The notes below the pieces were generated by a model. That model did not search any database and was not told the origin of the DNA. It saw nothing but the letters and a program-made list of their open reading frames with translations. From assembly GCF_000219625.1 (NCBI RefSeq), contig NC_018211.1, forward strand, positions 2,232,001 to 2,296,000: a stretch of DNA of 64,000 nt, given 5' to 3'. The stretch is from Zymoseptoria tritici IPO323 (taxonomy: Eukaryota > Ascomycota > Dothideomycetes > Mycosphaerellales > Mycosphaerellaceae). Below are positions 21,531 through 32,381 of the stretch, in pieces. A program made the translations under genes and the position numbers. Each line of letters starts with the position of its first letter. Positions within the stretch are counted from its first letter, which is position 1.

Positions 21531-23395
21531 GATCGCGTGCACGATGGCGAAGCGCCGCTCGGCGATGTTGTGTCGGTCTTCGAGGAGACCCAGGCCAGAG
21601 CTTTTCGTTGAACGAGCGTGGAAATAACGAGCGTTGCGAAGGAGAAAAGAGTGTATGAGGAAAGGAGCGTCGTGACCTAATGGGTCAATGAAGGGAAAAA
21701 CAGCGTCCGTCAGAAAGGAGTGGTCGGACAGAAGGGACGATGTTGTCTTAATGTCTGTTCTCTTTGCGGGAGCTGCTACCAGTCTGGCATCATCCCCCTT
21801 CGCCATTGAACCACTATTGTCCTAGCAGGATCATCTCGTGCTTGCCAGGTATGAGATTGCGTACAAGGTAAATGCTGCAGGCGGATTCGGAGGCCTGCCG
21901 CGGTACCCTGGTGGTGTCATTGCGTGAACGTCGCTGGGCCGCAGACCCGCGGTCCACGAACTTCGACGAGATCTGTATCAATGAACGCATCAAGAGTAGA
22001 GAGCGTTCCGGCACGGGTTACAATAGCGCGAACAACACTTCAATTGTCTCGCAGCTCGACTGAACTTCAGCAGGACCGTGGGCGGGAAGACCGCAGAGCT
22101 CATCTCTTCAGAAGTTTCGAAAGCATGGCCATCCTGCGCCTTCATTTGAAGTCCCTTGCGATATAGCGATGTTGTCGTTGGCCGCGGGCTGCAGGAGTTC
22201 AAAATCGCATGGCATGGAGAAATTTACAGCATGGCGTGAGAGTCAATCGTGGCGTGATGTGACTGATGTCAGTCGTATGTAAAGCGAGTGATGAGGCGAG
22301 GACATCCCTGTCGTTCAAGCGCTTTGCCTTCCCAGACATCTTGTGGTCGATGGACGGCACCAAGGCGGCGTCGAGTCTCGCTCTCGGTCGCAGCGTCGAA
22401 CGTCGACTAGCTTGTTGAAGTCATATCTTCGGAGTGGTCGTTGTCGACGGCGGCGATAGTTTCAAATCATGTAAGACATGGGCGTGAGAGTCTCCCTTGG
22501 CTCGATCATCCAAGCCGGCCGCGACCTTGTCAGCACTAAGCGATGAGAGAGTTTTCGACTTCCATGCCAGGTTCCCAGGAGTCGACAGTTCAAGCTTTCA
22601 AAGCAAGTTGCGTCCGAATCTCCAATGCAGATTTTAGAGATGCAGCAATCCGTGTTGTTCCTTGCGCGATGTTCGACGAGGTGAGGTTGAAGTGGCAAAC
22701 GGCGGGAATCTTGGAAATCGTGGAGCAGGATCGTCAGTGGCCCCCACGAGGCTGAAACTAGACCAGCCGCCTTGCAAGCCACCTTCTCTTGCGTATATAC
22801 ACGCAGATAACAACGTTGCGATCCCAGTCGATTGGCACTCGTTGTTGCAAATGTATTGCTATACACAATAATCGCATATCCATTCAATTCTGGACCATCT
22901 CACGATTCACTTGATCTCCTCGAACGAGCGCAACGACTTCAAGAAGCCCTACCAGCGGCCCGGACCAGGATTCCCATTTCCCACGTTGCGAGCCGGTGGG
23001 GAACGCTCGACCGGGGCCAACTTGAAACGATCGTGATTCTTGCGGTAGCTTCCAAGAGAGAGCAGCGGAACAGGACAAGAAAGCAGCGCCGGGACGAGTC
23101 GTCTGGATCGTTCCACGGTCTTGGAGAGTCTCAGGGAGTCTGGACTTCGAGGAACCATCTATACCGCCAGCCACGTGTGACGAAAGCTCTCCAGGAACAA
23201 GGCACATTCCTCGAAAGCCTCCAGCCACCATTGCACACGACGCATTTCTCCTCGCACTTTTCTGCATCCGTCGTTCTGACACTGCTTGCAACAGTCTTGC
23301 TGTAAACATTTTGTCAACGATCAATTGTTCGTCGCAACACCGGTGCATCTGAGATCTCATCAAGGAACGAGTCAGCACAATATCCCGGCAAAACC
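21531..23395. other. Divergent intergenic region, no supported gene
   Basis: About 1.87 kb between the start codons of the secreted peptidase (minus) and the coiled-coil protein (plus). Frames of 140-176 codons on both strands overlap one another and lack motifs. It should contain the promoters of both genes. Confidence 0.4.
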
Positions 23396-24817
23396 ATGGC
23401 CGAATTACCCACACCGCCCGTCAGCTACCGCGACTCGACGGACATGTTCTTCGCCGGCCGTCCCACCTCGACTGCATACGGCGGAGCCTCCGCAGATATC
23501 GCCGATGCAAACCAGTACTCCGTCTCCGGATTGGAAGACCACCGCAAACGAAGTTTCGCGACGAAACCGACCGCAAACATCGTCACGTCCAACATTGTAC
23601 CCCTGCGACAAGGTCTCGGATCGCGGTTGATGAACGCTTCGTCACAACTCACGAGATCTGGGACCGTGCTGGGTTCGAAGCTTAAGGAGACGATTTCTTA
23701 TGCTGCGCAACACCGGGCTCAACTTTCTTCTACCTCTACCGACAGCAATAACACCACGACTTTCCGACCTGATCGACCACCCACCGCTTCTTCCAGTAAA
23801 TTTCTCGGCGGCCTCTTCGACGGCGACTCCGCTCCCGTCCGCCTCGGTGTGCCTTCTCCCTCCAAAGAAGACGACGAGGTCGAATTCATCATGGACCACC
23901 GCACGACGTTCACTCCGCGACCGAATACCCGCCATCAACGAAGCATCTCCGCCATATCTGCGAAGTCGAGCAGTAGTCCGAAATCCTGGTTTTCCCGCAA
24001 GGAGACTCCACCCGCCGCAGCATCTTCACCTCAAGCTCCCAAACGCGACGAGTTCGCGACCATGAATATCTCCTCCGCCCTCTTCCCTTCCGGTCCCGCC
24101 GACCCTTTGGATCCGCAATCTTTCAACGACCTGCTCCTCACCGCTACCGCTCTGCTCACCAGTTTCCAAGAGGCGTATCGCGGGAAGTGTGAAGCTCTCG
24201 CGGCTCTGCAACCGGAATTGGAAGTCCAGAAAGAGGAAGTCGAAGAAGCGAATACACGCAGCGAACATTTGAAATTGCAACTTGAGGGGATCGGAAGGGT
24301 TTGTGAGGAGCAGAAGAAAGTGAATGAGGAGCTCGTTGGTGTTTTGGCTAAGACGAGGGAGGAGGTCGCGCAAGGGAGGGAGACGATAAGGTTGGTGAGG
24401 AGGAGTACGGCTGGGAGTTCGATTCGGGGGAAGAGGAGGAGTGAAGGTGGGAGTAGTGTTGCGGACTCGGGGTATAGTGGTGGGGATGCGGGTGAGGAAG
24501 AGGAAGAGGAGGAGGATGATGACGACTATGCGAGTTCCATCGCTGGGCCGTCGAGCAATGGATCTGAAGGCTTGCGGACGCCGGAGGATATGCGGGTGCC
24601 AATGTTGATGGTGAGTCCGGAGTATGATGGGAGGGAGTGGGGGAGTGGTGGAGGGAAGGTGGAGATGATGAGGAAGGAGGTTGAGGCGAGTGGTGGGGTT
24701 TGGGGTACGGTGCAGACGCTTAGGCATGAGAATGTTGGGTTGAAGTTGAGGGTGGAGAGTTTGCAGCAGGAGTTGCAGGGCTGTATTGAGTTTGTGGAGG
24801 GCGTGGGAATGATATGA
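23396..24817 (+). CDS. Coiled-coil protein of unknown function, 473 aa
   Basis: Single exon; the ATG at 23396 has a good context (AAACCATGG). The N-terminal ~215 residues are Ser/Thr/Pro-rich and probably disordered. A helical block around 225-320 (LLLTATALLTSFQEAYRGK onward, then EVEEANTRSEHLKLQLEG) predicts a coiled coil. An acidic run of Glu/Asp follows near residue 370, and a second short coiled coil at the C-terminus (GTVQTLRHENVGLKLRVESL). There is no signal peptide or membrane segment. The pattern resembles fungal cytoskeletal or polarity scaffolds, but no family is recognised. The 3' third is strongly purine-rich on this strand, which creates long spurious frames on the other strand. 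Confidence 0.75.
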   Translation: MAELPTPPVSYRDSTDMFFAGRPTSTAYGGASADIADANQYSVSGLEDHRKRSFATKPTANIVTSNIVPLRQGLGSRLMNASSQLTRSGTVLGSKLKETISYAAQHRAQLSSTSTDSNNTTTFRPDRPPTASSSKFLGGLFDGDSAPVRLGVPSPSKEDDEVEFIMDHRTTFTPRPNTRHQRSISAISAKSSSSPKSWFSRKETPPAAASSPQAPKRDEFATMNISSALFPSGPADPLDPQSFNDLLLTATALLTSFQEAYRGKCEALAALQPELEVQKEEVEEANTRSEHLKLQLEGIGRVCEEQKKVNEELVGVLAKTREEVAQGRETIRLVRRSTAGSSIRGKRRSEGGSSVADSGYSGGDAGEEEEEEEDDDDYASSIAGPSSNGSEGLRTPEDMRVPMLMVSPEYDGREWGSGGGKVEMMRKEVEASGGVWGTVQTLRHENVGLKLRVESLQQELQGCIEFVEGVGMI

Positions 24818-25659
24818 GAGTGGGGATGTGTGTGTGGTATGTCTTGTTTCTTTTGGTGTGGATTTAGCGATGGGTTGTTTATAGCTGTTCACTATTGAAC
24901 TTGATGTCTCGCTCGTCTTTCCTGTCGTCTCTTCCTGTCTTATGGCCAGCGCACACGTGTCACCCCAGCAAGCGGAATGGGAGCACGTGTTGTAGAGTAA
25001 GGTAGCAGTTCTTGTGGAGGGAATTGCTGCGGACCGTGAGGAGGAGGAAGAGCAGCATATCGGCACGGATATGTCGCTTTCGCCATCCAGAATGAATGTG
25101 AACAGGGAGAAGCAGGAAGAACATGCTGACATGATCATCTCGAACACCAATTGTCCAGTGTCTCTTTTCTTCCAATCCAATGATATGGATCAAGGATTGA
25201 GAGACCTGCGGATTGTTGTCGGAAATGCAAGGCTCACCCTTCGTCTAGGGTTAGGGTTGAAAGCATCACGGACATCAAGCCTCACATCATCTGTGCTGCA
25301 GGAGAAGACCTCCCCGCTTCAAACGTCAGTCAAGGATCGAAGCGAACCGCAGTGAAAGAGTTTCCCGTCCTTTGGCAGTGAAATAATGTACGACCTCCGC
25401 CATGCGCAGCTGCCCAGTGCCCACGCGGTGCACGACGATCTTCCCGGATTTTCTCCCTGCACAAGCATGTCATGTGTTTCGTGCAAGCTGTAGCCATGTG
25501 CAGCTACCTGTATCTAGAGACACGAGTAGATCAAGTAGGTAAGGCATCATCATCTCTTCTCAAACCCTCCTTCCAACACAAAGTTCACATTTCCTTCAAT
25601 TCCAGCGACTCCCAGAAACCGCTCTGCTCGAAGAAGTCGGTAGAGCTGCCACCAAAATT
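24818..25659. other. Intergenic region
   Basis: About 840 bp. Short frames only. A brief TAGGGTTAGGGTT at about 25,247 looks telomere-like but is too short to mean anything. It may contain an upstream exon of the following gene, since an ATG-led segment at 25,472-25,535 can splice to 25,612 in frame. Confidence 0.35.
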
Positions 25660-26023
25660 ATGGATAAAGTCCTCAACGAAGTCCCCAACCTCGCACCAGA
25701 TGGTCCGCTTGGGACTGCGAAGAAAGGCACGCCCATCCTTAGCCCTCCACTTCCTCCCTTCTCCCATCTTCACCTAACACCACCCAGGTCCCCTTTCCTT
25801 CATCGGCGACCCTCTAGGCCACATACTCTACTTCGCCCTCAGCCCTTTCGGCTACGTCCTCAAAGCGATAGGAAACCCCAACGGCGAAGCGTTGTTGAAA
25901 GTGCAAGATCAAGCGGCGAAGGAGTTGAAGTATATCGAGGATGTGGACGGGAAGAGGAAGAGTGAGGTGGACAGGAGTACGGGTGTGAAGGAGCAGACGG
26001 CGGGGAATCCGTTGGGGTTGTGA
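25660..26023 (+). CDS. Small unknown protein with a spliced C-terminal exon
   Basis: The 3' exon (25788-26023) reads cleanly as PLSFIGDPLGHILYFALSPF, then KVQDQAAKELKYIEDVDGKR and ends GNPLGL. It is preceded by CTAAC and CACCCAG, a good branch site and acceptor. Upstream, the frame ALLEEVGRAATKIMDKVLNE continues to 25726, and joining 25726 to 25788 keeps the frame. That requires a GC donor, or a GT donor 24 nt earlier at GGTCCGC in the same phase. The true N-terminus may lie further upstream in another exon. One hydrophobic helix (about 16 residues) sits in the last exon. The family is not recognised. Confidence 0.45.
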
Positions 26024-26217
26024 GTTGGGTGGGTGTGGATCAGGGAGTGTGAGAAGTGCAGAGAGCAACAAAGACTGGCCAGAAGGTCGAACAGCACGGG
26101 AAATGATTGACCGTTTCATTGCCTTTTCGTTCATGTCGCTTGATTGCCTCTCGCTAGCACCGTCCGCTCCAACATACCGACTGGGCTGCAACGTGATCGC
26201 TGCTTCTCTGCCCTTTC

Positions 26218-26899
26218 TTAACAACCGTTCAATACACTCTGGACCTTACTCTTCTCCTCCGAGTCCATGTTCAAACCATAGTAGTACTTGACCTGCACCC
26301 AAGCCCTCACATACGTACACCTGTACGCCACTCTCGACGGCAGAAACTCCGCGGGATCCTTATCTCCCTTCCCCTGGTTGACCGTATCCGTGACGGCGAG
26401 GAGTTGCGGACGAGTCAAGCTATCACAAAAGTCAGCAATATCCTCTGATGATTGAAGGGATGAAGTCGTACTCGTTAGCAAACTCCTGCCTCCTAGCATT
26501 CGTCCAGTCCTTCGCACCAGACACCCACGCCTCCCTCAACGGCACCAGATGGTCAATATCCACGCTCGCAGCATCCGTCCACGTCGCGCCGTCGTAGTCG
26601 GAGTACCACGTCCCGGAAGTAGACTGACACTCCGAGTTCGTCACGACGTTCGAGCCGTCTCGGCGGAGGACGGTTTCGCGGGTATTGCAGGCTCCGCTGA
26701 TGGTGATCCAGTGGTTGAAGAGGTCGCGGTTGTAGGCGGGAGAGTTGTTCTCTGCGGCCACGGGGATTTGGGCGAGGTATTGGCGGGCGGTGGCGGCGGA
26801 GACCGGGGTGGGGAGGTTGCCGCGCTTGAGGAGGGGTTCCGAGAGGGGAGCTGCGAAGGCAGTGGTGGCCAGGAGGAGGAGGGTGGATTTGAGGCCCAT
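26218..26899 (-). CDS. Secreted HNH (DUF1524/GmrSD-like) nuclease
   Basis: Exons are 26472-26899 and 26218-26419 (209 aa), with a 52-nt intron (GTACGA to GATAG). The join gives FANDLTRPQLLAVTDTVNQG, a well-known block of this family. The signal peptide is MGLKSTLLLLATTAFAAP, followed by a KR at 25-26 that could be a kexin site. The catalytic region is VDIDHLVPLREAW (Asp116-His117), the beta-beta-alpha-metal HNH core, followed by the R..FAND and KGDKDPAEFLP segments. Cys71 and Cys91 may pair. Fungal secreted members are thought to degrade extracellular DNA or RNA. The start at 26899 is preferred because of the signal peptide; the frame is open further upstream. Confidence 0.85.
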
Positions 26900-27638
26900 G
26901 GTGATGGATGGTTGGGTGGATTGGGTAGAAGCTGGTGGTGGTGGTGTGAACTGAAGGATGTGTCGATCCATTCTGAAGGCGAGGTAAAGTCGACTTATAT
27001 ATCCCAAGCCCGCGCTATACCGCACGCTGTACCTTCTTCAAGAAGGTAGGCATACATCGGCATGTACAGTGCGACTCCAATCGTAGCTCGGACATATTTC
27101 CTCAAACGTACAAGCAGTATAGCACTCAATCGCCGGAATTTTGCCGTGCAGTCGTTCACTTCACCTTATCTCGACCACGTGCGGCCATGCTTCGCTGCCA
27201 TCGACACGACCCTTGTGTCCTTCCAATTCGAGCTTAAGCAAAGCCTGCAAAGTGCTCCAATCTGGGACAAAATCGGCCGCCAAGACGATTTGATCTGCAG
27301 CATTGCCGATCTGCCCAGCCCACGATCCCGGATTGTGAGGTCGTGATTCGTCGGGAGTGACCTTTCGACGGCGAGATGCGCGACCTGATTATCGGCGTTG
27401 CAAGGGCATGCTCGTTTCATGTGCCTCGTGAGATGTCCAACGTGCTGGTCGTTCGGCTCAAAGGCCAGAAACGCTCAAGTCGTGACCGCTCCGTGCGACG
27501 CCGTCCAGCTTGGCTTCGTGTCTCCACGAGGTTACAACGAACGAAGTGCCGAACATCTCATGCATCGCCAATGAGCATGGGTTGAGAGCATTCGAGAGAG
27601 CATCGGTTGTCGATTCCTTCTCCCACGAAGGCTTCTGC
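26900..27638. other. Intergenic region
   Basis: About 740 bp between the nuclease start and the 3' end of the Zn2Cys6 factor, both minus strand. No frame with a domain or splice partner was seen. The nuclease promoter should lie here. Confidence 0.4.
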
Positions 27639-29647
27639 TCACGCTCCAAATCCGAACTGCTCCGCATACCCAGCAGGCATCGGCACACCACCGATCCCCA
27701 TCTCCTGCTGACTATTAACAACCAGCTCCGGGTTCAAGAACATGTCCCACTCAAACGGCAGATCCAATTGTCCCCAGTCCAGATTCGGCGCTTCGCTCAA
27801 CGTGCTACTCGGGCCGGCAGATGGGTGATCGATGAACGGTGGCGTCGCGGGAACGGCATTCAAAGCTTCCAATTCCTTTGTCTTCCGTTTTCTCGCCATG
27901 GCGATCAGCGCCGTAGCCTGATTGTATGCTTCGCGCACCATGTGCGTGTCATAAGTCTGGGCAATGGTATGCATCAAATCCATAACGGGCTGGATATTCG
28001 CTAGGCTTCGTGGCGTTCCAACGGCGATACAGACGCAGAGGAATTGGAAGGGGGTGCAGATGACGTTCCACCAGGGAGTGCGGGAGGTGAAAAGAGCCTT
28101 GGAAGCGATGAGCGCGGATTTGCCGACTGAGATGACGGTATCGGCGCGGTCTTTGGCGTCGGTAAGAGACATGAGCCATAAGCGGCGGTAAATGGCGAAA
28201 GCAAGGTCGGCTTTGAGGAGTGATATGAAGGACGATTCAGTGTGCAAAGCTTCAATGCGAGTCAATGCTGCGCCGAGCGCAGCCGGCGGATCTGGTTCGC
28301 GCTCGCGGTCAACGAAGTCGTTTGGGAGGAGGTCCGCGAGCTCGACGAATTGGTGCGCGTGAGAACCAGTTTCCGGAGCGAACTTCTTGGTCGTCACGAC
28401 ATCGTAATTGACGCGAGTGCGGCCGTATTCAAACGAGAGGAGGATATTGAGGGCGCGGGCGATCCAGAACAGACGTCGGCGCTGCTTAGCCAGTTTGTGG
28501 TCGGCATTGACTGATGGATAGACGACAGCGATGGTCTGCATTTCTTTGTGCAGGCCGGAGGCTTCAACTTGATGCATTGTGATGCAAGAAGTTATCCAAC
28601 CGGCGTGCGGGCGGGAAGTCAGGCGGAGGTAGATCGTGCGGAGGATCCAGCCTGTAACGTGGTTGGGCATGGGCGAGTAGCACACGCTCGTTTCAATCAG
28701 GACTCGCTGTGCTTCCGTAGCAAAGGTCGACTCTTTGGGATGTGGGTTCGGCGAGAAGAACGAACCCAATGCTGCGACTCCTAACGCAACAGCATCGATT
28801 CCTTTCCAGCCGTACGGATCCTTGAATCGTGCTGCAGCCTGCTCCATGAACTCGACCTCGTCGGGAATGCCAAATTCAGGCTTGACGACTTTGAAATACA
28901 CGCTCGCGAGACTTTGCATATCGTTCCATGTCATGAGATTTGTGATATCAACCGGCGGCTCCTTCGGTTCCTGTCGAATGCCCAGATGCCAGGCGAAAGA
29001 GTGCAATCTTGGAACATTCTCCGCTTCGAGGTCCATTCCCAGAATCCTTGGAAATGCAATCGCCGAGTTGGCTTTGACGAAACGAGTCTTAATCGGGTCC
29101 AGGATACCTCGGTGATGGAATCTCGCTCCCGGTGCGGTCAGAGGATGTGCTTGTAGTTGGATGATGCTCGGTGTTGTCGAGCCGATAGGTTGCGGTGGTG
29201 GAGGTTCCGCTGCAACGTCGGCGACGTGGGCCAACGAGGGCCGCTTCGAACTGCTGGCATACTCGCATTTGTACTCGTAGCGGACACATGTCGCACATGG
29301 AAGTCGGCCGTCGCTGTATCACTGAGTGTAAGCAGGAAGGCGGGGTGTTCAGGTTGCTTCGAGGACGATAGCGGACTTGATCGAGATCTTGAGACGATAA
29401 TGTGAACAGATGCTGCGTTATCCTGAATGACGGATGTCTCAAGAAGACGACCCATCATCCCACCTTGAAACCATAGAAAAAAGAATCAAACATACCACTT
29501 CCGCTTCCTCGTCCTGCACGGCGTACAAGCAGCCTTTGATCGTTGCCGTCCACCACCAACCGGCTGTCCGCCGGTCACATCATCATGCTCGTCGTCGTCC
29601 GGACTCAACGACCGCTTCGTGCCATTTCGGTGTTCTGTAGCCGCCAT
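27639..29647 (-). CDS. Zn2Cys6 transcription factor with fungal-specific regulatory domain
   Basis: Exons are 29496-29647 and 27639-29313 (608 aa). The 182-nt intron (GTATGT to GATACAG) splits the zinc cluster and the frame joins as TG|C. The cluster is C-x2-C-x6-C-x5-C-x2-C-x6-C at residues 41-67 (CTPCRTRKRKC, then DGRLPCATCVRYEYKC), exactly the Gal4-type binuclear zinc pattern. The large C-terminal region has middle-homology features (for example GWKGIDAVALGVAALGSFFS, LAKQRRRLFWIARALNILLS and the motif FEYGRTRVNYDV). Such proteins bind CGG-containing sites and regulate metabolic genes; the target here is unknown. It is divergent from the 128-aa gene, with 196 bp between the starts. Confidence 0.85.
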
Positions 29648-29843
29648 GTGCAACAATGTGCTCGTTGTGAGGAAAGAGATGGTCGGCTAATGCGGGAATG
29701 AATTGCGAGAGAGACGGAGCAGACGGCGGAAGTTGCGGGAGGCTCAATCTTCATTGGTTTGATTCACGGGATGCATCTCATTTCAACAACCACACTGGAC
29801 GAACACCGTGTTCGACTGTTGTCTTTTACAGATTTGCCTGATC

Positions 29844-30307
29844 ATGAATCCTCCCCAACCCACAACACCTCCACGTCCAGTATGCTCCTGCGGCGACCGA
29901 GACGTAAATCACTGTCTCGAATCCGTTCCGCCTTCCTGTGCGCCCGAGCATCTACACATCGAGTACTCCCACTTTCTGAACGTCTTCCATGACAACTTCC
30001 GCCGCGATCTCCCTCTCGCAACCGCTCGGCTCGACGACTGGATCGACAAGGGCCACCGTCAACGGCGTGAGTATTGTCCGAAAGAAGGTCGCGCCGCAGT
30101 TGGCACTGAAAAGTCCCCGGTGACGACAAGTGCATTGCTCAAGCGAAAGAAGGGACAGAAAATTGGCGGCCACACGATGGATCTCGGAAAGAGCTGCGAG
30201 GTCGACGAGTAGAGATCGCACGAATTTTCGATGCGGCACTTGAAGTCTCCACGACTGCACGCAGAGTCGGTACAATCGAGCCTCCCGCAGATGAGCAGTG
30301 CGCGTGA
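29844..30307 (+). CDS. Unknown 128-aa protein, two exons
   Basis: Exons are 29844-30066 and 30144-30307. The 77-nt intron (strong GTGAGT donor, CTCAAG acceptor) joins the frames exactly as C|CG. The N-terminus is Pro-rich with CSCGDRDVNHC, giving four cysteines in the first 35 residues. The middle has LHIEYSHFLNVFHDNFRRDL, and the end is helical (RRVEIARIFDAALEVSTTAR). No signal peptide. The family is not recognised. It shares a 196-bp divergent promoter region with the Zn2Cys6 factor, so co-regulation is possible. Confidence 0.55.
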
Positions 30308-31111
30308 AGTCATGGACAAGCAGGCGACCGCACATCCTGCCGAGACGCATCTTGACAAGCATGGGCTGCAGCAAGAACGGTCTCATCGGAGCGGATTGTC
30401 AGACTTGGTTACCAGGCTCGATTATGCAGAGCTGATTGCGTAGCTGGACGCCGGATCATTCTTGTTGGTCATATGGCCCGTTGACCATCAGTGTCTGGAC
30501 GACACCTGCAAAAGGTCGCAGTGCAGCCCGGAGATGTGCATCCTTGTAAGTCGACTTCTTCGCTTTCTGTCACATATGCCATACCTTCGATCAGACACAG
30601 ACCTTCCATGCACCGTCCTACATCTTGTCACGATCAAGGGAGCGAGGATTCAGTGGATGCGGCGAGTTTGGCAGACATTGTGAGTATGCCTCGATCCGCG
30701 GTGTGGAAGAGCCGGTTCATGAGATCTTCTTTGTCCCGTCCCAGTTGTTCGCGACTGTTCTCAATCATATTCCTCGAGCATTGCGTCAAGTCGACCCCCT
30801 CGCTTTTCACATCGGCCTGCCATGGCAAAACCATCGGCAGGGGAAAGTCGCTCGCTGGCGTGATGAAAAGGGCACCCTGGCCGCGATTCAGATGAAGCCA
30901 CTGTCTCATATCTCCTAGCTCGTCTTTTCAGTACAGCTAGAATCCAGCCATTAGCTGGAGCCAGGAGGGTATGATCTACGCGAGGTTACACACGCCGGCA
31001 CCTCGCAGCGCGCTGAGTTGCACTGCTGCCTAAAGGAGGTCGATGAGCTGTTCACAGTACTGGTATATTTCTTCATCCCCGAATTGTACCTCCCTTCAAC
31101 AACAGGCAACA
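30308..31111. other. Intergenic region with weak coding-like fragments
   Basis: About 800 bp. A plus-strand stretch at about 30,690-30,918 reads VHEIFFVPSQLFATVLNHIP and onward, and looks protein-like, but no convincing upstream exon was found. It could be a decayed gene. Nothing is annotated firmly. Confidence 0.3.
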
Positions 31112-31808
31112 ATGTCTCCTCCAACCAAGAAGCAGCGCCTCCTCTCGCCGCACCATCCATCTCCAACAACACAACCACAGCCCGACTCTCCCTCGTCTCC
31201 TCCACCCACATCAAAGACAGCATACAGTCCCTCCACTCCCACCCTTTCCACCGGCACCAACCATATCAAATTTCTCCCCTCATACTCCGCCCTACCATAT
31301 TCCCTAGAGGGAAACCTCAATCTCTTCAGCCGGAACAGTCCACCCTTTCTCTTCAGACAGCCAGCAGATCTCGACTTCGGCGCTAAACTCTGTCCAGCCT
31401 GGGAAGGAAGCCAACCAGGCTCTCACGACGCGATCACAAAATCTGAAGCGCCGTTGGCGAGAATCCAGGTACGGCGAAGAAGTAGCCGACCGGCACTCCT
31501 CCGGCGCGACTCCCCAGGAATCACGTGGACAAAGTCTGATCGCTCGCGATCATACCTGGAGGAAAAACTTCGACAACGGATGTCAGAGGGTGAAGTGGAA
31601 CGGCAGAGAAAGACGACAGTACATTCGAGCGGACGGAGAAAGTGCTGGACGAAAGGGAAGAAGTTGCGGTCGAGGTCGGAGACGGTCCAATCGAGAGTTG
31701 AAGAGGCGAAGCGTCCGGGAGAAGATCAGGTCGCTCGCGGCGCATGTGGATCGTTTTTTTTTTCCGCTGGAGGATCTGTCACTCGAAGATGCGCGGCGTT
31801 GCGTATGA
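31112..31808 (+). CDS. Unknown basic protein, exon structure uncertain
   Basis: The ATG at 31112 starts MSPPTKKQRLLSPHHPSP, a likely nuclear-localisation-type N-terminus followed by Pro/Ser-rich sequence, then FLPSYSALPYSLEGNLNLFS. A 49-nt intron with GTACGG donor (about 31,470) and CTCCCCAG acceptor would join in frame to a basic, Arg-rich C-terminus ending DRFFFPLEDLSLEDARRCV at 31808. Without that intron the frame runs to 31879 with a less natural end (about 255 aa). The stretch before the putative donor also looks coding-like in another frame, so a frameshift or a different intron is possible. No family is recognised. Confidence 0.4.
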
Positions 31809-32381
31809 GGATGTTCATCGTGTGTATTTCTGGGCTGTTGGAGCCGGAGATGGGAGACAGGCGTTTGAGGGTTTGGTAGCGACTCCATCTCGAAACATCG
31901 CTTTCAGGCAGAGATGTCGCTTTCAGGCAGCTGGCTACGCAAGGACTTCCTCCCAGGCTTTGGACTCTTCATCTTGCTGTCCACGTGTGTGTGGTGGAAA
32001 GGGTCTGATGGAGTCGTTACACGGACAGCTTTTTGACGGCGGTAAGCATTGTTCAGCGTCCAAAGCATACGACCAGCGCTGCGTATCAGAAAACGAGGCG
32101 GCAGCTCGACCAGGACACTGACCACGAAGCATATCAGCGGACATTTGGTTCTTGACTTCATTTCATTTGGGGCCGTAGCTACTTGATTTCATTGGTTTTC
32201 TTCCTTGATTTCCTTTCTCGCCTCCTTCCGCATCTCGGCGGAAGCCAGGCATCGTTCCCATCCGCGCTTTGATCTCTGAGGTAGCTTCTCAGTATTCTCG
32301 TCATCTCATAACCTACAAAGCTCTGCCGGCGGGAGTCTCTTCCCACACGATATCCAGGCCAGCACGAGCGTCCATACTACT
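31809..32381. other. Convergent intergenic region
   Basis: About 570 bp between the unknown basic protein (plus) and the DJ-1-type gene (minus). Short frames only; 3' UTRs are expected. Confidence 0.4.

Noticed and set aside
22884..23414. 176-codon minus-strand frame upstream of the coiled-coil gene
   Set aside because: Overlaps the promoter and start of the plus-strand gene, composition unlike a protein.
24026..25180. 384-codon minus-strand frame
   Set aside because: Produced by the purine-rich 3' part of the coiled-coil gene; His/Pro/Thr-rich nonsense sequence without motifs.
25246..25258. Telomere-like TAGGGTTAGGGTT
   Set aside because: Barely two units, inside ordinary unique DNA with genes on both sides.
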